Source: Brasenia schreberi
Taxonomy: Eukaryota > Streptophyta > Magnoliopsida > Nymphaeales > Cabombaceae
NCBI GenBank assembly: GCA_036023115.1
Contig: JAYKKT010000090.1
Location: 29,683,501 to 29,747,500 of the forward strand
Reading direction: 5' to 3'
Length of the DNA: 64,000 nucleotides
How positions within the stretch are numbered: the stretch's first letter is position 1; each line of letters opens with the position of its first letter. The notes under the pieces were generated by a model that worked only from the letters and a program-made list of their open reading frames with translations, was not told the DNA's origin and made no database searches. A program made the translations under genes and the position numbers. Positions 47,891-60,954 of the stretch are shown here, piece by piece.

Positions 47891-49042
47891 CTGTGGTCCA
47901 TTTTTTTTTTTGTGTGATTTGAAGATGAAAATACTACTAGCTTAAGCCCACACTCGGGTCCCTTGGAGTATGAGTTTCGGGTTCATTTTGAACAACCGGA
48001 CATGACCCAGGCCAGGTTCAGGTCAACTTGGACACAATCCAATACATACATATACATATATAATGTGAAATAGATATTTTTTATAAATATACCTATTTAT
48101 TATGATGCCTAACCCTTTAACATACGTTAATGTATACATTTCAGGTCTGGTCTTGGTCAACCTGGACCTAACCCGTTTTAACATACGTTAAGAGGCTATT
48201 TTTAGAGTATCTTTTCATTCCATGTAATATATCGGGTGTCTTAGCTGCATAATATCTTTTGGTAGATAATTTTTCATAATTTTTTGGTTTTTGACATTAA
48301 GATCAAAATGATATATTAAATACAAAGTACAAAAGTATAACAATACTTTAATTTAAATCTCTACTATTGAACTATAAAAGCAAATGGTAGAGATATTTGT
48401 GACATTATGCAACTAAGTCTCTCTCTATATATTGTTTGGATCTAACCTACATTTATACATGTATCTATTGGTTTTGGGTGATATGAGTATAATAAAAATA
48501 TTTTTTATACTTTAAAAAAATCTTTTAAAATCACATTTATCTTATAAAAAAATAATGAGTGAAAATGAATGAGTGTCGGCAAATTCCGTTTTCATATATA
48601 TATAGTGGCGATGGCTTTTACTTAAAATCGAAAAGAACAAAAGGAAAAGAATCTAAACGTGCAGGTAGAATATTTTAAAAAATTTGATGGGTAGCCTCAC
48701 CTGAATTTCACCAACTGAAGTTATGGATATACGCCCCCACCTAAAGATATTCTAGCTGGGACTAGAGCTAGGAAGTACCGTCTTCTAAGCAACTAGCACT
48801 AGTTCCAAATCTGTGGAACCGATGAAGTCAAATCTGTCATTTTATCAGATTATCTCAGAAGGACTTCCGGCTAGCTCGGGCTAGTGTTAGCTGGTGCCAG
48901 AAACTCTATTTAGGGACGCAGATTTAGTCGTACGGGAACATTAGCTGTGACTTTTTTTGTTCGGACGGACAGGACACACTCAATATAAACTCGAGTTGGT
49001 TCTCTCTCTCAAACCCTCTTTTCTCCCCTCCCGAACCTTCGT

Positions 49043-49043
<1 letters not shown>

Positions 49044-49081
<38 letters not shown>
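49044..49081. repeat. (CT)n microsatellite
   Basis: A perfect CT run of 38 bases; an AG run follows at 49232-49258, so the two could pair as an inverted repeat. Confidence 0.95.
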
Positions 49082-49082
<1 letters not shown>

Positions 49083-50167
49083 ATATACAATACAGAGAGA
49101 GTGCTGTGTCCAGTGTCCTTTTAGCCCGTGCCCACGCATGTGAATTCGGTGCATGCATGGGTTCGCTGTAGAAGCCCGTTGAAACGCCAAGCTTCGATCC
49201 ACTATGTGAGGCCTGCAACAAAGAGCCCACGCAGAGAGAGAGAGAGAGAGAGAGAGAGGTATGTGACTTGAAGAATTTGACAGTGTCGTCATGTCAGCTT
49301 TTGCTTGACAAGCAGCTAGCCTGACCTATCATTTCAAACAGGAGACAGTAACAGCAATGGACACATCAAGTGAAAGAAATTAAATTTTTCCGGTGGATCC
49401 AACTCAACGTCTGAGAGATTGACTTCACTGCTCCGGCGGCACCCCACACGGCAAATGAAGCCATTGCTCAATTGACATCGAAGACAGTACCTCAATCATC
49501 AAAAGAGTGCTACTTCTGCGTTTAGGTCTTGGCAGGGATCGGAAATGAATCAAATGGGTCAACTCAGCTCAACTCAATTTCAGTTCGTCTTACTAAGTTC
49601 AGTGAGCCAAGTTCTATGCAGCTCTCTTCTCATCAAGGGTGAATTTGGGTTCAATTCCGGTTTCGGTTTCTAACCCGGTACGGTTTCAGTTGAAACTATC
49701 GGGCCAGTAAGAACAAGCCATTCTAACCCAAAGTTATTTTCTAAATTTTAAAATAATCATTTTTCAAGTTTCAAAAAACATGTACTTTTATTTTAAAAAA
49801 AATAGATGTAAGCCACTTTATCTTTTCCAAATTTAGTGGATTTATACTCCATGCACCAAATCTGTTCCCATTTGGCATGGTCAATTTCCTCTTAATTAAT
49901 TTCACATATAGAGAGTGCATCAGATGAGCGCTAGTTGAAACATTGTATATGTTTTATTCGCCGTGTCTATGTCATCTAGTATATTCTCTCTCTCTCTCTC
50001 TCTCTCTCCTGCCGCCCAACCCTCTAATGGAGAAGTCAGAAGAGATTGTCGCTCTTTAATTACGCCAACATGCGATCTGGTTGACACTACAGTAATATCA
50101 TTTGGATGTACAGTTTCCATACACACCTCACAAAATATCGGACATCCTCCCTGATAGATATTAGATA

Positions 50168-50168
50168 A

Positions 50169-50232
<64 letters not shown>
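50168..50232. repeat. Compound microsatellite (TA)n(GA)n
   Basis: About 32 bases of TA followed directly by about 32 bases of GA. Confidence 0.95.
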
Positions 50233-50235
<3 letters not shown>

Positions 50236-50450
50236 GAAATGGATCCCATGGACTTACGCTCTTCTTGGACTCTAGTTACATATGAAAATGTGGATAACAT
50301 GAATTCACGAGATTCTGGTGATGAACATCAGCAAGTACTGAAAACGACCAGGTGGTCTTAAATAACAAATAAAAGAGTGATAGATATTAGAAGGAGAGGA
50401 GAAATGCATGTTAAATTTAGATCATTTGGATAATAGTGTTAGAACAGGAT

Positions 50451-51385
50451 CTAGAACACAGTGGTGCTGGCGACGATGGTGCTGGTTGTAGTGCTCTTCT
50501 CTTCTTTTAAGCCGGTGCTTGTTATGGGGAAGAGCTCTAAGGTCTGCAATGGCCGGTCGAAACTTGCTGGGTTAATCTCGAGCATCACCCATTCATGGGT
50601 TTCTCCGCTGGTTTTTGCTGCCGGCTTCTTTATCTCTTCAATTTTGGGAGTCTCCAGCTTGCACAAAACATTCACCACTCGGCTTGCTTCCTGATAATAC
50701 AGAATAATTAAATTATCGTTCAATTACCCAACAGCGCTCTCTTTTATGATATTGACTTCTTTGATCACTTCTATGAGCCGGTTTCTTCGAGTTATGATTT
50801 CAAAGAAAATATGAAGATACTTACCTGTCTCAAAGAGAGACTCACTGATGCATCAAATCAAAATTTTAAGTTGCTTTGAATCATTGGCCATTCATTCATA
50901 GTTTAATGACGAATTTCAAGGGATAAACGCCATGACCTTTTGAATCAGATTTCACTTAATGAAATCCACCAGCTTTTATTTCACTTAGACATGACTCGAC
51001 ACATATTGACTACGGCAATCAAAACAACAAATCTTGGAGACCCAACTGTCGAGAGAGAGATAGAGACCTGCTGGTGGAGGAAATGCTGATTTGGTTGCAT
51101 GAGGAAGGTTCCGACGTTATTGGGGACGAGTCTTTCCTGATGAGAGAGATGCTGAAGGTGCTTGTTCATGAGTCTTTTCCTAAGCTTCTGCCTTTCTCTG
51201 GCTTTATGGTTCTGAAACCAGTAAAACACGTTCTTACCCTCAATCTTTCCATAAAAAGATAGATAATTGGTTATCTGCTGAATCTGCGAGGCATTGGGAG
51301 TGCGAATGCCGCCTCTATACATATCTTGCAAAATCATCAGCTGTTCCGGAGTGGGGCACCATCTAGTAGATATGGCCTGAGGCAT
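50451..51385 (-). CDS. WOX3: WUSCHEL-related homeobox 3
   Basis: Homeodomain transcription factor of the WUS clade; WOX3 (PRS/NARROW SHEATH type) acts at lateral organ margins. Exons on the minus strand are 51385-51068 and 50690-50451, giving 185 aa, joined in phase 0. The homeodomain spans about residues 6-70, starting [14 protein letters not shown], with [12 protein letters not shown] and the helix-3 block [17 protein letters not shown]. The N-terminal [13 protein letters not shown] phrase and immediate start are typical of WOX3 rather than WUS, WOX1 or WOX2. A WUS box TLELFPIT lies at 156-163, near the C-terminus, as in WOX3. The frame stays open about 90 codons upstream, but that part is CT/AG-rich and unlike any WOX leader, so MPQ is chosen. 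The first donor, CAG|GTCTCT, is weak after GT. Length is slightly below the usual 200-245 aa. Confidence 0.93.
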
Positions 51386-52078
51386 CTGTGTGTGTGTGTG
51401 CGCGCGCTTCCTAAAAGAGGAACTGAGTTCGTTAGCTTTATGGGTGTGAAAGGAAAAGGAAATCTTTCGGCGGGAGAGGGAGACAGAAGGAATGGTTAAA
51501 GGAAGCTGTATGCGATCGAATAGATAATGGGAGAGGTTTAAAAAGGCAAAGGATGGGTAGTAGAGAGGTCCATTGATGGCGGGCGTTCCATTAAATGCGA
51601 GATCAGAAGAGCGATTTGTTGGTGCACTCAGAAGAAGATGTGAGAGAGAGAGAGAGACCATAATGATGAGGTGCTGATGAGGTTGCTTGCATTACTGCGA
51701 GAACTCGGCTTCTGTCTCGCGCTCACACAAGTGACTGTTTGCTACTTCAATTCCTTGCATGCCTTCAAAGAAGATGACGTCAATCTCATGCACCGTTTTA
51801 TATATATAGTGATTGAATTCTATTATCATTCATGTCTTATTAATCTATTATTTTAAAAAATGAGTATAATAATAATAATTTTTATTTTTCAAATCATTAA
51901 ACTTTTTAAGTTACATTCATATCATTAAATATGATAAAAGTGGACAGAATCCAGTTTATATATATTATATTATGTGTGTTGGTAGTGTGTGTGTTTGTGC
52001 GCGCTGGCATAAGACACTCTCTGACACCCTAGCTTGGTTCCGTGATTCCGTTCTCGAATCTTGTGAAAAGATTGCGAT

Positions 52079-52200
52079 TTTCTTCTTGTACGACAAGAGG
52101 CCAAACCGGGTATGGACGCCCCGGGGGAGTCGAACTTGGGGTCTACAAGAAGCAAGCAAGAGCCCTGCCAGTTGGGCTGACGCCCTGAGAATGAAGGAGA
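52079..52200 (-). repeat. tRNA-like short repeat (SINE-like)
   Basis: On the minus strand: box A-like GTCAGCCCAACTGGCAGGGC, box B-like CAAGTTCGACTCCCCCGGGG, then CGTCCATACCCGGTTTGGCC and CTCTTGTCGTAC with an A-rich end. One of the best-preserved copies. Confidence 0.6.
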
Positions 52201-53339
52201 GCCACCACCCCGGGCGGTGAGATCCAGGGATGTGTGACGCCACCATTAGCACGTCACTCTCTAGTGGCACCATCGTAAATATGGGTCCAATCTATGCAAA
52301 TCCTGATTCTGCTGAGACCCGTATCGTTCATCCTGAGTCGTGCACAACTGATCAGCTGAAAGGACCAAATATGGCGATTCCTGGCTTCTTTGTTAACCTC
52401 AAGGTCTTAGTCATGGCTGAATTCATGTCGTCAATTTCGTTTTTCAGACAATTTCTTTTTGTATTGAAAGATTTTATCGTTTAATTAATACGTTATATGT
52501 ACTTACCCAGATTGGCATGGTTTTCTTGCATACGCATATGTGCATGGAAGCTCTACATGCTTATCTAAACGAGCTAACTAGAGCTGAGCAAAACCAAACA
52601 TGCATTGTTCATGTTCATCTTGTATGTCTAATTAATAAGCCAGCTTGTCTTCAATGCGTCTTGTTTGTGAACGAGCATGGAACGCTGAGTTAAACTAAGC
52701 CGAACTGTGGGCATCTCAGTTCATTTGCCAGCCTGAGTAGATGCTGAATTACTGTAATCTTTGGTTGAAATCGAACCGTTTTGCCACTAGGTTTAAAGTG
52801 ACATACATCTTGGCTGGAGTGTTGACGGTTCGGTTCGGTTTGGTTCTAGCCACAAACTCGAATCAAACCGCTACTCATGATTTCTGGTATTTTGAAAGTG
52901 TCATACATCTCATGCATATTTGTTGTTATTCTAATGAGGTTTTCTTCAGTGTTTGAAAGATAAAAGGATGATCCTCATTGTATGCAGCAGGAGATCAAGA
53001 CCAGTTCATCATAGTTGCAAGTCTACAATAAAATTTACAAGGAAATTTGTCGTTACATTTTCTTCATGTTCAGTAGTTGTAGATCCATAAAAACAATTAA
53101 AAGCCAGCCACCCCACACCTACTCACTCAAATACACACACGCATACATACATACATACACACACACATATATATAATAAAATGGGATCCTACTCATCATT
53201 AACACTGCCCATTCATATCGGCCATTGCTTTTTATTTGCATGTGTAGTTTTGAAGGTTGTAAGGATAGTTGAAAAATAAGAAAAAAACAATCTTTTTACA
53301 CTCATATTACCGAAAAGTAACGGAACAACATGAGTCAGG

Positions 53340-53560
53340 ATCCGATCTCTCTATATATACACACATATACATGCATACGTACATATACATATATATATAT
53401 ATATACATATCATACATATATATACATACATACATACATACATGCATACATATTATATGTATATATGTATGATATATATACACATCATACATATATATAT
53501 ATACATATACGTACATACATCTATCTATCTATATATATATATATATATGTATATGAGATA
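53340..53560. repeat. ATAC/AT simple-sequence block
   Basis: About 220 bases of imperfect AT, ATAC and ATCT repeats. Frames rich in Y, I, H and T across it are artefacts on both strands. Confidence 0.9.
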
Positions 53561-54248
53561 GTGTGTGGTTCGGTTGTGACGAAGCTACAGATTATAAAAT
53601 CTTTTAATATTTTGACCACTTTTTTTCTTAATTTTGTGGGAGTACTGAAGGCAGCGCTATTACAATCATTAAATTGCTGACAAGGAGGTCTATAAAAGCA
53701 ATAACATTTCATGAATCAGCAAGGAAGACGCTGCATTGAGAGGATTTTGCTTCACCTCGTGGAGTGCTACCCGCTACATATTTAGGGTTCCACCCATTCT
53801 TTTATATTTAAAATATAAAATTAATGTAAAATTGTATTCCCAAGGAGTTATGGCTGGTTTAATTTGAATGAGTGAGGACCGATAGCTCCTTTGGGGGCCT
53901 ATCCGAAAGAGAATCCAGTGCCAAATTCGCCTAAATAGGATTAAGGCTCTTTGATTAGTAACAATCAAATATTAGGCACTAACTATTTATTGTTTATTTT
54001 CTGTTCTTTCGATTTATTTCCAGATTTTCAAATAGAGCTTGTGTGGTACGTAGTTAAAACATGATTTTGCATTTTTAGATTTAAATTTAATATATCACAA
54101 TATACAAAGCATAGTTTTAAAAAGACCCAAAGAGAGCAGTACCTCACCTTTCTAGGGATCAAAGTTATTGTTATTGACGACGTCCATTGACAAAAAAAAT
54201 ATATTAGACATTTAAATTTTTCTAGCTAAATTTACAGGGGAGATATAT

Positions 54249-54352
54249 GATGAACCCTAATTCATCTTATATATCCAAGAGACTTGTCTATGATATATAT
54301 GATGAACCCTAATTCATCTTATATATCCAAGAGACTTGTCTATGATATATAT
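54249..54352. repeat. Exact 52-bp tandem duplication
   Basis: Two identical adjacent copies, each starting GATGAACCCTAATTCATC and ending GTCTATGATATATAT; a partial, altered third copy (GTGAACTCTAATTCAT) follows. Identity of the first two copies implies a recent event. Confidence 0.95.
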
Positions 54353-54550
54353 GTGAACTCTAATTCATTGTCAATATAATGTACCTCCATGAATGGAAGT
54401 ACCTAAATCTCTGCACGCATGCTTTCTACTGTGCATGGTGATGCGAGTATCTGGAGTTAGTTGCGTGCACCTTTCGCTTTGCCTGATTTTGTGGGAATGT
54501 TGTAATGGCCAAAATGAGATGCCCTAATGCACGTCATGTGCTCAAGGTTA

Positions 54551-54662
54551 ATTTTTTTTCTTGGTACAATAGCAGGCAAAAGCCAGACGCACATCACTTG
54601 TTTCGAACTCATGACCTTCTTATGAGTCGACCCTCTAGCCAGCTGAGTTATTGCTCGTTGTG
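54551..54662 (-). repeat. tRNA-like short repeat (SINE-like)
   Basis: On the minus strand: box A-like ATAACTCAGCTGGCTAGAGG, then GGTCATGAGTTCGAAAC as box B, a GTGCGTCTGGCTTTTGCC 3' block and GTACCAAGAAAAAAAA tail. Confidence 0.6.
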
Positions 54663-54718
54663 CAGAGGTTAAGCTATTGTGCTCTACATATGCAGGACAT
54701 GATTTTGTTTGTTTGGTT

Positions 54719-54719
<1 letters not shown>

Positions 54720-54765
<46 letters not shown>
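54720..54765. repeat. Compound microsatellite (TA)n(TG)n
   Basis: About 13 bases of TA followed by 33 bases of TG. Confidence 0.95.
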
Positions 54766-54767
<2 letters not shown>

Positions 54768-56689
54768 AGTACGATTCATACGCGCCGCACACCACTCTAA
54801 CTTGATGGGGAGTGTTAGCGCTCCATGGGCATTGCTACTCCGATCGGGTGCATACCAAGACCTGACCCTGATCAGAGTTCAGGACTGGTTCCGCATTACC
54901 TTGCGTTCAACTCCAGCTTGCAATCACCACTCTATATTGAACTGAAGTGGGACATCAGCTCCATTCAAAATTTAGAAACATTAAAAAAGAAAATTTGAGT
55001 CTGTGTATAGGTCTAATGGCATAACCATAAGCAATTAACTTCATTATTTATTTTTCGACCCACTCGCAAAGAAAAGTATAGCCCATGAATGATGGTGGAC
55101 TATATATAAACAAAGCACCAATGCAAGTATCATTATCATTTTAAACAGTTGGTTATTCGCCTTACTTTAAGAAATATATATTTGAAATCCGTCATTGCCG
55201 CCCTTCATAATTTGAAGGGCTTATATTATCATTTGCATGCTTTTATTTTTATTTTTGGTTATTTTTATTATCATTTTTGGTTAATAACATAAATTCATTA
55301 ATAGCTCAACTATAGGAAACTTTCAATCGTTGAGGTTGATAGGGATTTCGATTCTTAGAGAGTGTATTTGTCCTTTTTTCCAAAAAAAAATTATCTATTG
55401 AAGAAGGGTTCTGAAATAAAAACTGCCTCAAAAACGACGATGAAACAACGGTTCGGTTCTGATTACAGGTATCAACTTTTTCTCTTTTAGCTGAAAAAGT
55501 GAGCAAGCATTTAATGTTTGTGATCTCGCGGCCATGAAGGACGCTAAGACTTAAAGCGAATTGAATAAACAGAGATTGCTTTCCCTATCGATCGATCTCT
55601 CGTCGAAAATTTCTGCGTTTTTTTGCCATTTATAAATGAGAGAAAACAGAAATATTTCGTCATTATTGAAGGGCTCATTTAATTACGTTAAGCTTCATGC
55701 AACACACGTGCCATGCAGCTGTGAATCTATACGGAAACAATTAGGAGAGAAAAATGAATGAGTCTTGTCTCACTGAGAGCATCGAAAGGCAGAGATGGTT
55801 TGCTGCTGGGACGGATGAGTGGTGGGGTGGGGTCGTCTTGTCTTGCCCTCAGAAATAAGACTTGTTATTTCCTGCCAAACAGTCCGAACGTTGTCGGCAT
55901 GAGTTAAGATTCCTTTTCATCATGACAACATTATTTTTCTTTATACGGAGTGATCTTTACATTTATATATATTTTTAGAGAAGTTTACGACAAATTACTA
56001 TATATATATATATATAAGATTAGATCGGCTCACTATTAATCTTATTCATTTATTGTTAAATTATTATTTTTGAGAGTAATAAGTATAATAACATTGTTTC
56101 CATCTTTTTTAAAACTCTTAATATTTTAAAATTATATTTGTGTGATCGAAAAAGAGGTGAACAAGATCCAATTTTTTCATGTATATATATAATAACTTGA
56201 TATATGCTAGGACACTTACTCGACATGCATACCGACACTTTAGATCTGAACCCAAGCTCTCTCCTATTAAACTACAAAAATGCTAATTTTGATTTTAAAT
56301 AATAAGTCTTAGTTTTTCTCAATGCAAAAACGTACCTATAAGGATACAACTTGTGTGGCCTATAACCTCGGATCGTAAGAACAACAAATGTAAACTAATA
56401 AAGCTATTGATAATGGATGATTCTTATTTGTTTGGATATGCTAACACTTGAGTATATTAGTATAAGGCTCATTCTCTCTCTCTATATATATAGAAAAAGC
56501 ATAGTTCATGCATACACTAATCTATGCTTAAATCCGCTCAAACATCTTCATTGTTTAATTGACATATCAATGATTGAGATTAAATATAAAAACATTTAAT
56601 ATATTATAAAAGTATACTAATACTTTTGTTTTTAAAATCCAAATATTCATATCACCCTAATTGAACAAGATATCTTCGAGTAGGTTTGA

Positions 56690-56874
56690 GGATGAATGAG
56701 TATGATATGATTGAGGCAGCTGAGGTGGGTAGGTTCTCCAGTGAAGTGGGGAGACATAAGGGGCTCACTAGCTTGAATGTTGAGCCAGCTGCTGCCCAGT
56801 CACTCACGCCCGATAATCTTGCCTTGCCTTCTTCTCCGTCCATAAATTTGCTCATTAAAGACCACCTGCAATAG
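56690..56874. other. Unidentified open block, possible exon relic
   Basis: A GC-richer 185-bp island open on both strands. Plus reads, for example, SLNVEPAAAQSLTPDNLALP to a stop at 56874; minus reads KARLSGVSDWAAAGSTFKLV. I do not recognise either, and the strand is undecided. Surrounding sequence is AT-rich and non-coding. Confidence 0.15.
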
Positions 56875-56971
56875 GGACTAAGTAACCAAACACGTGAATT
56901 CGTTTAAGTAGCGTTTGTTCTCCTTCGTTCGATTCTCCGGACATATCTTTCTTGGCACCACCTCGGTTATG

Positions 56972-57085
<114 letters not shown>

Positions 57086-58073
57086 TGGCTTCCTTATTGT
57101 GATGTAAACCATTCGTTCCTCTGGATCCGTGGCGAAAGGTTAGAAGATACATCCCCTGTTTCTACTTGTGAAGATTTGAGAGAGTTTCATTTTAAAGTCA
57201 TGGAAACTATAAATGATCATATCATGTACATTTATGTGGAGTAAATACTTCTTTCAGTGACGCATTCAACACACAATCTAGTAGACGACCGCAAGTGTAA
57301 ACGCCTAATTATATATGCGTATTGATCTTCGTGAACTAAATTACTACAAACGAAACATCGCTATGTTACAGCAATCCCCGTCATGTGATTTCGATGCTTC
57401 GACTGACAGCAGCTTACGAGATAATACCACTCCTGGACCTTGGCAAAGGGTTTATTGTCTCGATCAGCTAAATGTATCTACAGTCGTGGGTCACCCAATT
57501 GTAACGAACCGTTGGAGCTGAAATCTGTTTTGGGGCTTCAATCTGGATTCGGACAATTCTACATCGCATTCTCACTTTGAGATGCTAGTACTAGACCTGT
57601 GATGAGTTGCAAGGTCTAGCTTGTGATAAATCTTACTCAAACCTTATATGAAAAATGTAAACAATTCTTGGGCCAAAACTAGAAAGGCATTACATTTTTT
57701 TCTTTTTTGTATTCCTCAGTAGTGAGTTAGATGACGAAATCCTAAATCAGGGAGTGAACAGAGGGAAATTTAACAAATTAAGCAAGGATTTGTCCAATAA
57801 GTTTCTCTATTTGGACAGCGGCCTATCTCTCTCTTTCTCTCTCTCTATACATACATACATATATGTATATATATGAGTGATTGAAATTCAATAGAAAAAT
57901 AATGGCTACGCATAATAGGCCAAAAAAAATGATACTAAAAACCAAAAAGTGACCATGTCAATCAAGTACAAATCCAATAGTACCCATTTTTGCTTTTTTA
58001 TCTCAACTATGAGATAGTTAAGATATGCAAGAACACGACAAGCATAAATGCATATTAGAGTCGGTCTCTTTTT

Positions 58074-58107
<34 letters not shown>

Positions 58108-58282
58108 CGCCACTGAATTCCACCCAAATGAACCTAATTAATTTGCCCCACAAAAAAAATTCTACCTTGCTCTGCCTCTGTGGGTCGTAGATGTCCAATC
58201 CTTTTTTAGTTAGTTTATCAATACGAGATGACTATACGAGGCCAAGTTCAGTTGGGTGAAGTCTGAAGTTGAGACTGCACAC

Positions 58283-58378
58283 AGGGAAATGCTCACCTAG
58301 CAAGGAGGTCGACTCACGAGTTCAAGATCGTGAGTTCGATACCATTGGCTTCAACCTCTCCACTGTATTAAAGAAAAA
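58283..58378 (+). repeat. tRNA-like short repeat (SINE-like)
   Basis: Box A-like GCTCACCTAGCAAGGAGG, then GATCGTGAGTTCGATACC as box B, then TTGGCTTCAACCTCTCC and ACTGTATTAAAGAAAAAG. All three family blocks are present. Confidence 0.55.
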
Positions 58379-58961
58379 GGAAAGTTCTGATGTCCTATGT
58401 AGAATATCCGGTTTCACTCACGGTCATGAATCGGTCCATCACTGGTGGTCTTTCTGAATACCCTTCACATGGTCATTCCAGATCTCCTCGTCCAGATTCT
58501 GCCTTATGATCGATACAGCTTATTGCAAAAATTACATTAGAGGAGACCATGAACCTTCAGGTAATTTGGATTACGTTGTTGCTTACTGCAACAATTACAT
58601 AACAGGAAACCTTGACCAGATGACTTTATTCAAATTACGAACAGCAGACCATACATTAACTTAGCTTGTGCAGAAACAAATCACTATAACAGAAGGAAAA
58701 GAAAGAAGTTATAAAGGGTCATATATCTGGAGATCATGCATATAGCAATTATTCTAATGACCTGCAATAGATGATTAGAAGTAATGGAAGCATTCATCCA
58801 TTACATTAGAGGTCTTGACACAATTTGCCTGCAGTGATCGAACCAAGGTCTAACATAGTTCATATGAACTTTTATTGTTAGAATTACTCAGAGAAACTCC
58901 TCTCGAGAGGCTTTTGGATCATCTGGCATAAGACTCCCGAGGTTAGAAACCATGAACTGAA

Positions 58962-59426
58962 TTAGGCATAGCTGCAAAGGCCCGAACTGCAGGTTTTTCC
59001 CTTACTGCATTTCTTGCCACAACTCCCACAATTCTTTCTATCAGTTGCAAGATTGGTACACTGCCCTTTGCAACAAGCCTGATTATGCTTGCACTTATGC
59101 CCACAATAGCCACAATTTTGTGAGTCTGTTCGGACATTGACACACTTCTTCTTGCAACAATCAGGTCCAGCACTGCCCTTGGCTCGGCACACTTTCGGGT
59201 ACTTGTTGCACGTCTTTTTTTGAGCAAGGAACCGACGGAGGCCAATTGATAACAAACTACTCGAGACTGGTTCGTCGTCTTCGGCTTCTTGGTTATGATC
59301 ATCTACAGCCAAAGACTCCTGGTCGAGCTCATTTTCGTAGGTTGGCTCCGACATGGACGATGATGTAACAAACATGACCAAAATTGCAAGGATAACAATT
59401 GTCCCCAAGAACTTTGGCAGTGCCAT
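58962..59426 (-). CDS. STIG1-like cysteine-rich secreted protein
   Basis: Member of the plant STIG1 family of small secreted proteins; in tomato and tobacco STIG1 acts in pistil exudate and pollen-tube growth, and the relative GRI affects cell death signalling in Arabidopsis. Intronless, 154 aa. Residues 1-24 form a signal peptide (hydrophobic core TIVILAILVMFV), followed by an acidic linker with ELDQESLAVDDHNQEAEDD (about 33-51). The C-terminal domain (73-151) has 16 cysteines in the family pattern: CNKYPKVC, a CCKKKC block, NCGYCGHKC, ACCKGQC, NCGSCGKKC and KTCSSGLC. A TATA box lies about 95 bases upstream of the ATG. Which STIG1 relative this is, and where it is expressed, cannot be told from the sequence. 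A second, overlapping frame is a shadow. Confidence 0.94.
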   Translation of the reverse strand: MALPKFLGTIVILAILVMFVTSSSMSEPTYENELDQESLAVDDHNQEAEDDEPVSSSLLSIGLRRFLAQKKTCNKYPKVCRAKGSAGPDCCKKKCVNVRTDSQNCGYCGHKCKHNQACCKGQCTNLATDRKNCGSCGKKCSKGKTCSSGLCSYA

Positions 59427-59514
59427 GATAAAGATGGCAGTGGCGGTGGCGGAGGTGGTGGCTATGGTTGAGGTTTTGCCAGACGATGGCTAAGATAAAC
59501 AATGAGCTGGTAAC

Positions 59515-59522
59515 TATTTATA
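59515..59522 (-). promoter_or_regulatory. TATA box of the STIG1-like gene
   Basis: CTATAAATAG on the minus strand, a near-consensus plant TATA box, 89 bases before the ATG at 59426. Confidence 0.75.
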
Positions 59523-60954
59523 GGGTGTAGCCACTTATTGAATGAATTAAAAAGTTGAACGAAATGTGAGCTAAAGAGGAGTGGCCGTGACCTATGTGAG
59601 CCTCTTGAGTTGATTATTTTCATTGTGTCAGGTCAAAACCTACACAGTATCAAGTTAGGTAGCATGCATCCTTCAGTTAGGACAAGTCTTGAGTTTAATC
59701 ATGTAAGCTTCATCTAGTATCTAGGTTAATTCAATGAGAGTTGAATTCGTCTAAGCCTTGCCCCAAAATTAGAAAAGGCAAGGCCATGTTTAGTTGCTTT
59801 ATTATAACTTACAACGCTTGAGGATTGAGGATTCAATTGTCATGTTTTATATGATACTATACTAAGAGAGGTATCATATATATTGTACACAGTGAGAGCC
59901 GCTCGGCACAAATTAAGATCCAAACTAAACCCATTAGGTTTTGAGAGGAGAGCTGGTGTGTCATGACACCTGACCAGATGCACACCAAAGAAAGTAGCTT
60001 GTAATCCATCATCAGAGACCCAACACCTTAGCGATGAATGACCATTTAGGAGATCCTTATATGTTCATATAATATATCATGCAGTGGTAATTAATTCGTA
60101 TTTGGGGTCGCTAAGTTTGAGCAAATTGGTGTAAATGGTGGAGTAGATTACATCTTGAGCCTCTTGTGAATTAAACGAAATCCCCATATGGTTTTAAACT
60201 AATGGCTGGTTGGTCATAAGCCATTTTCCAAAGTTTGTCGCCCCAGCTTAGCCAGCACGTTGGTCCAATGGACACAAATCCATTTTAATGGGCCAACTTG
60301 ACCAAGATATTACAAGCGTGATGCCCTAATAAATGCATTGATTTGTATATACAATGGCAATCTGGTGCATGCACTTGTGAATTACTGCCAGTGCCTTTGA
60401 TCGATATTCTACTGATGACGCATGAACCCCAGTTGACCAAAACGTTTGAAGGATGGAAGGAAATTAATTAATTATCTCTGCTTGACAACGGAATCATTGG
60501 TTGATAGAAGGTGACTTTCCGATAGTTCTATCTCTCTGCTTCATAATACTTACCGGTTACGTGCCTTTTGAAGGTAAAATACGCTCACGATCATGTATGG
60601 ATCTGTCCTGACTAACATTTGTCAATAGTCTCCTCTCGAATATACATTGTGTTATTGCAGTATGTTTGTGTGCGTGTACTAATTTTGTCCTCCAAATGTT
60701 TCCACATGACTTAGATGTCTCATTTCCAAAAGCAATACACATGAGCATATATGTATGCATGCATGCATGTGTATGTATATATCTGATATGACAAGTCGAC
60801 AATCAAGATGCACTTCGAATTTGCTGTAATACCACGACCCATTCTTTTGAGAAATGACCAGCAACCGACAAATAATCAAGTACCCAGATTCACAGCTTTA
60901 CTGTGCCATACTATATGTGTGTGAGAGATGCATGGCATAGTAAAATTACAGTAC

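Larger units (their letters stand above)
47300..50450. other. Intergenic region between ferrochelatase and WOX3
   Basis: No gene recognised. Contains GGTTCCGG- and GGTTCAGGTCAA-type degenerate repeats (47573-48180 and 49540-49720), CT/AG microsatellites at 49044-49081, 49232-49258 and 50168-50232, and AT-rich filler. Confidence 0.6.

Noticed and set aside
51386..51661. N-terminal extension of WOX3 from an upstream ATG
   Set aside because: The extension is CT/AG-rich, resembles no WOX protein, and WOX3 proteins normally start a few residues before the homeodomain.
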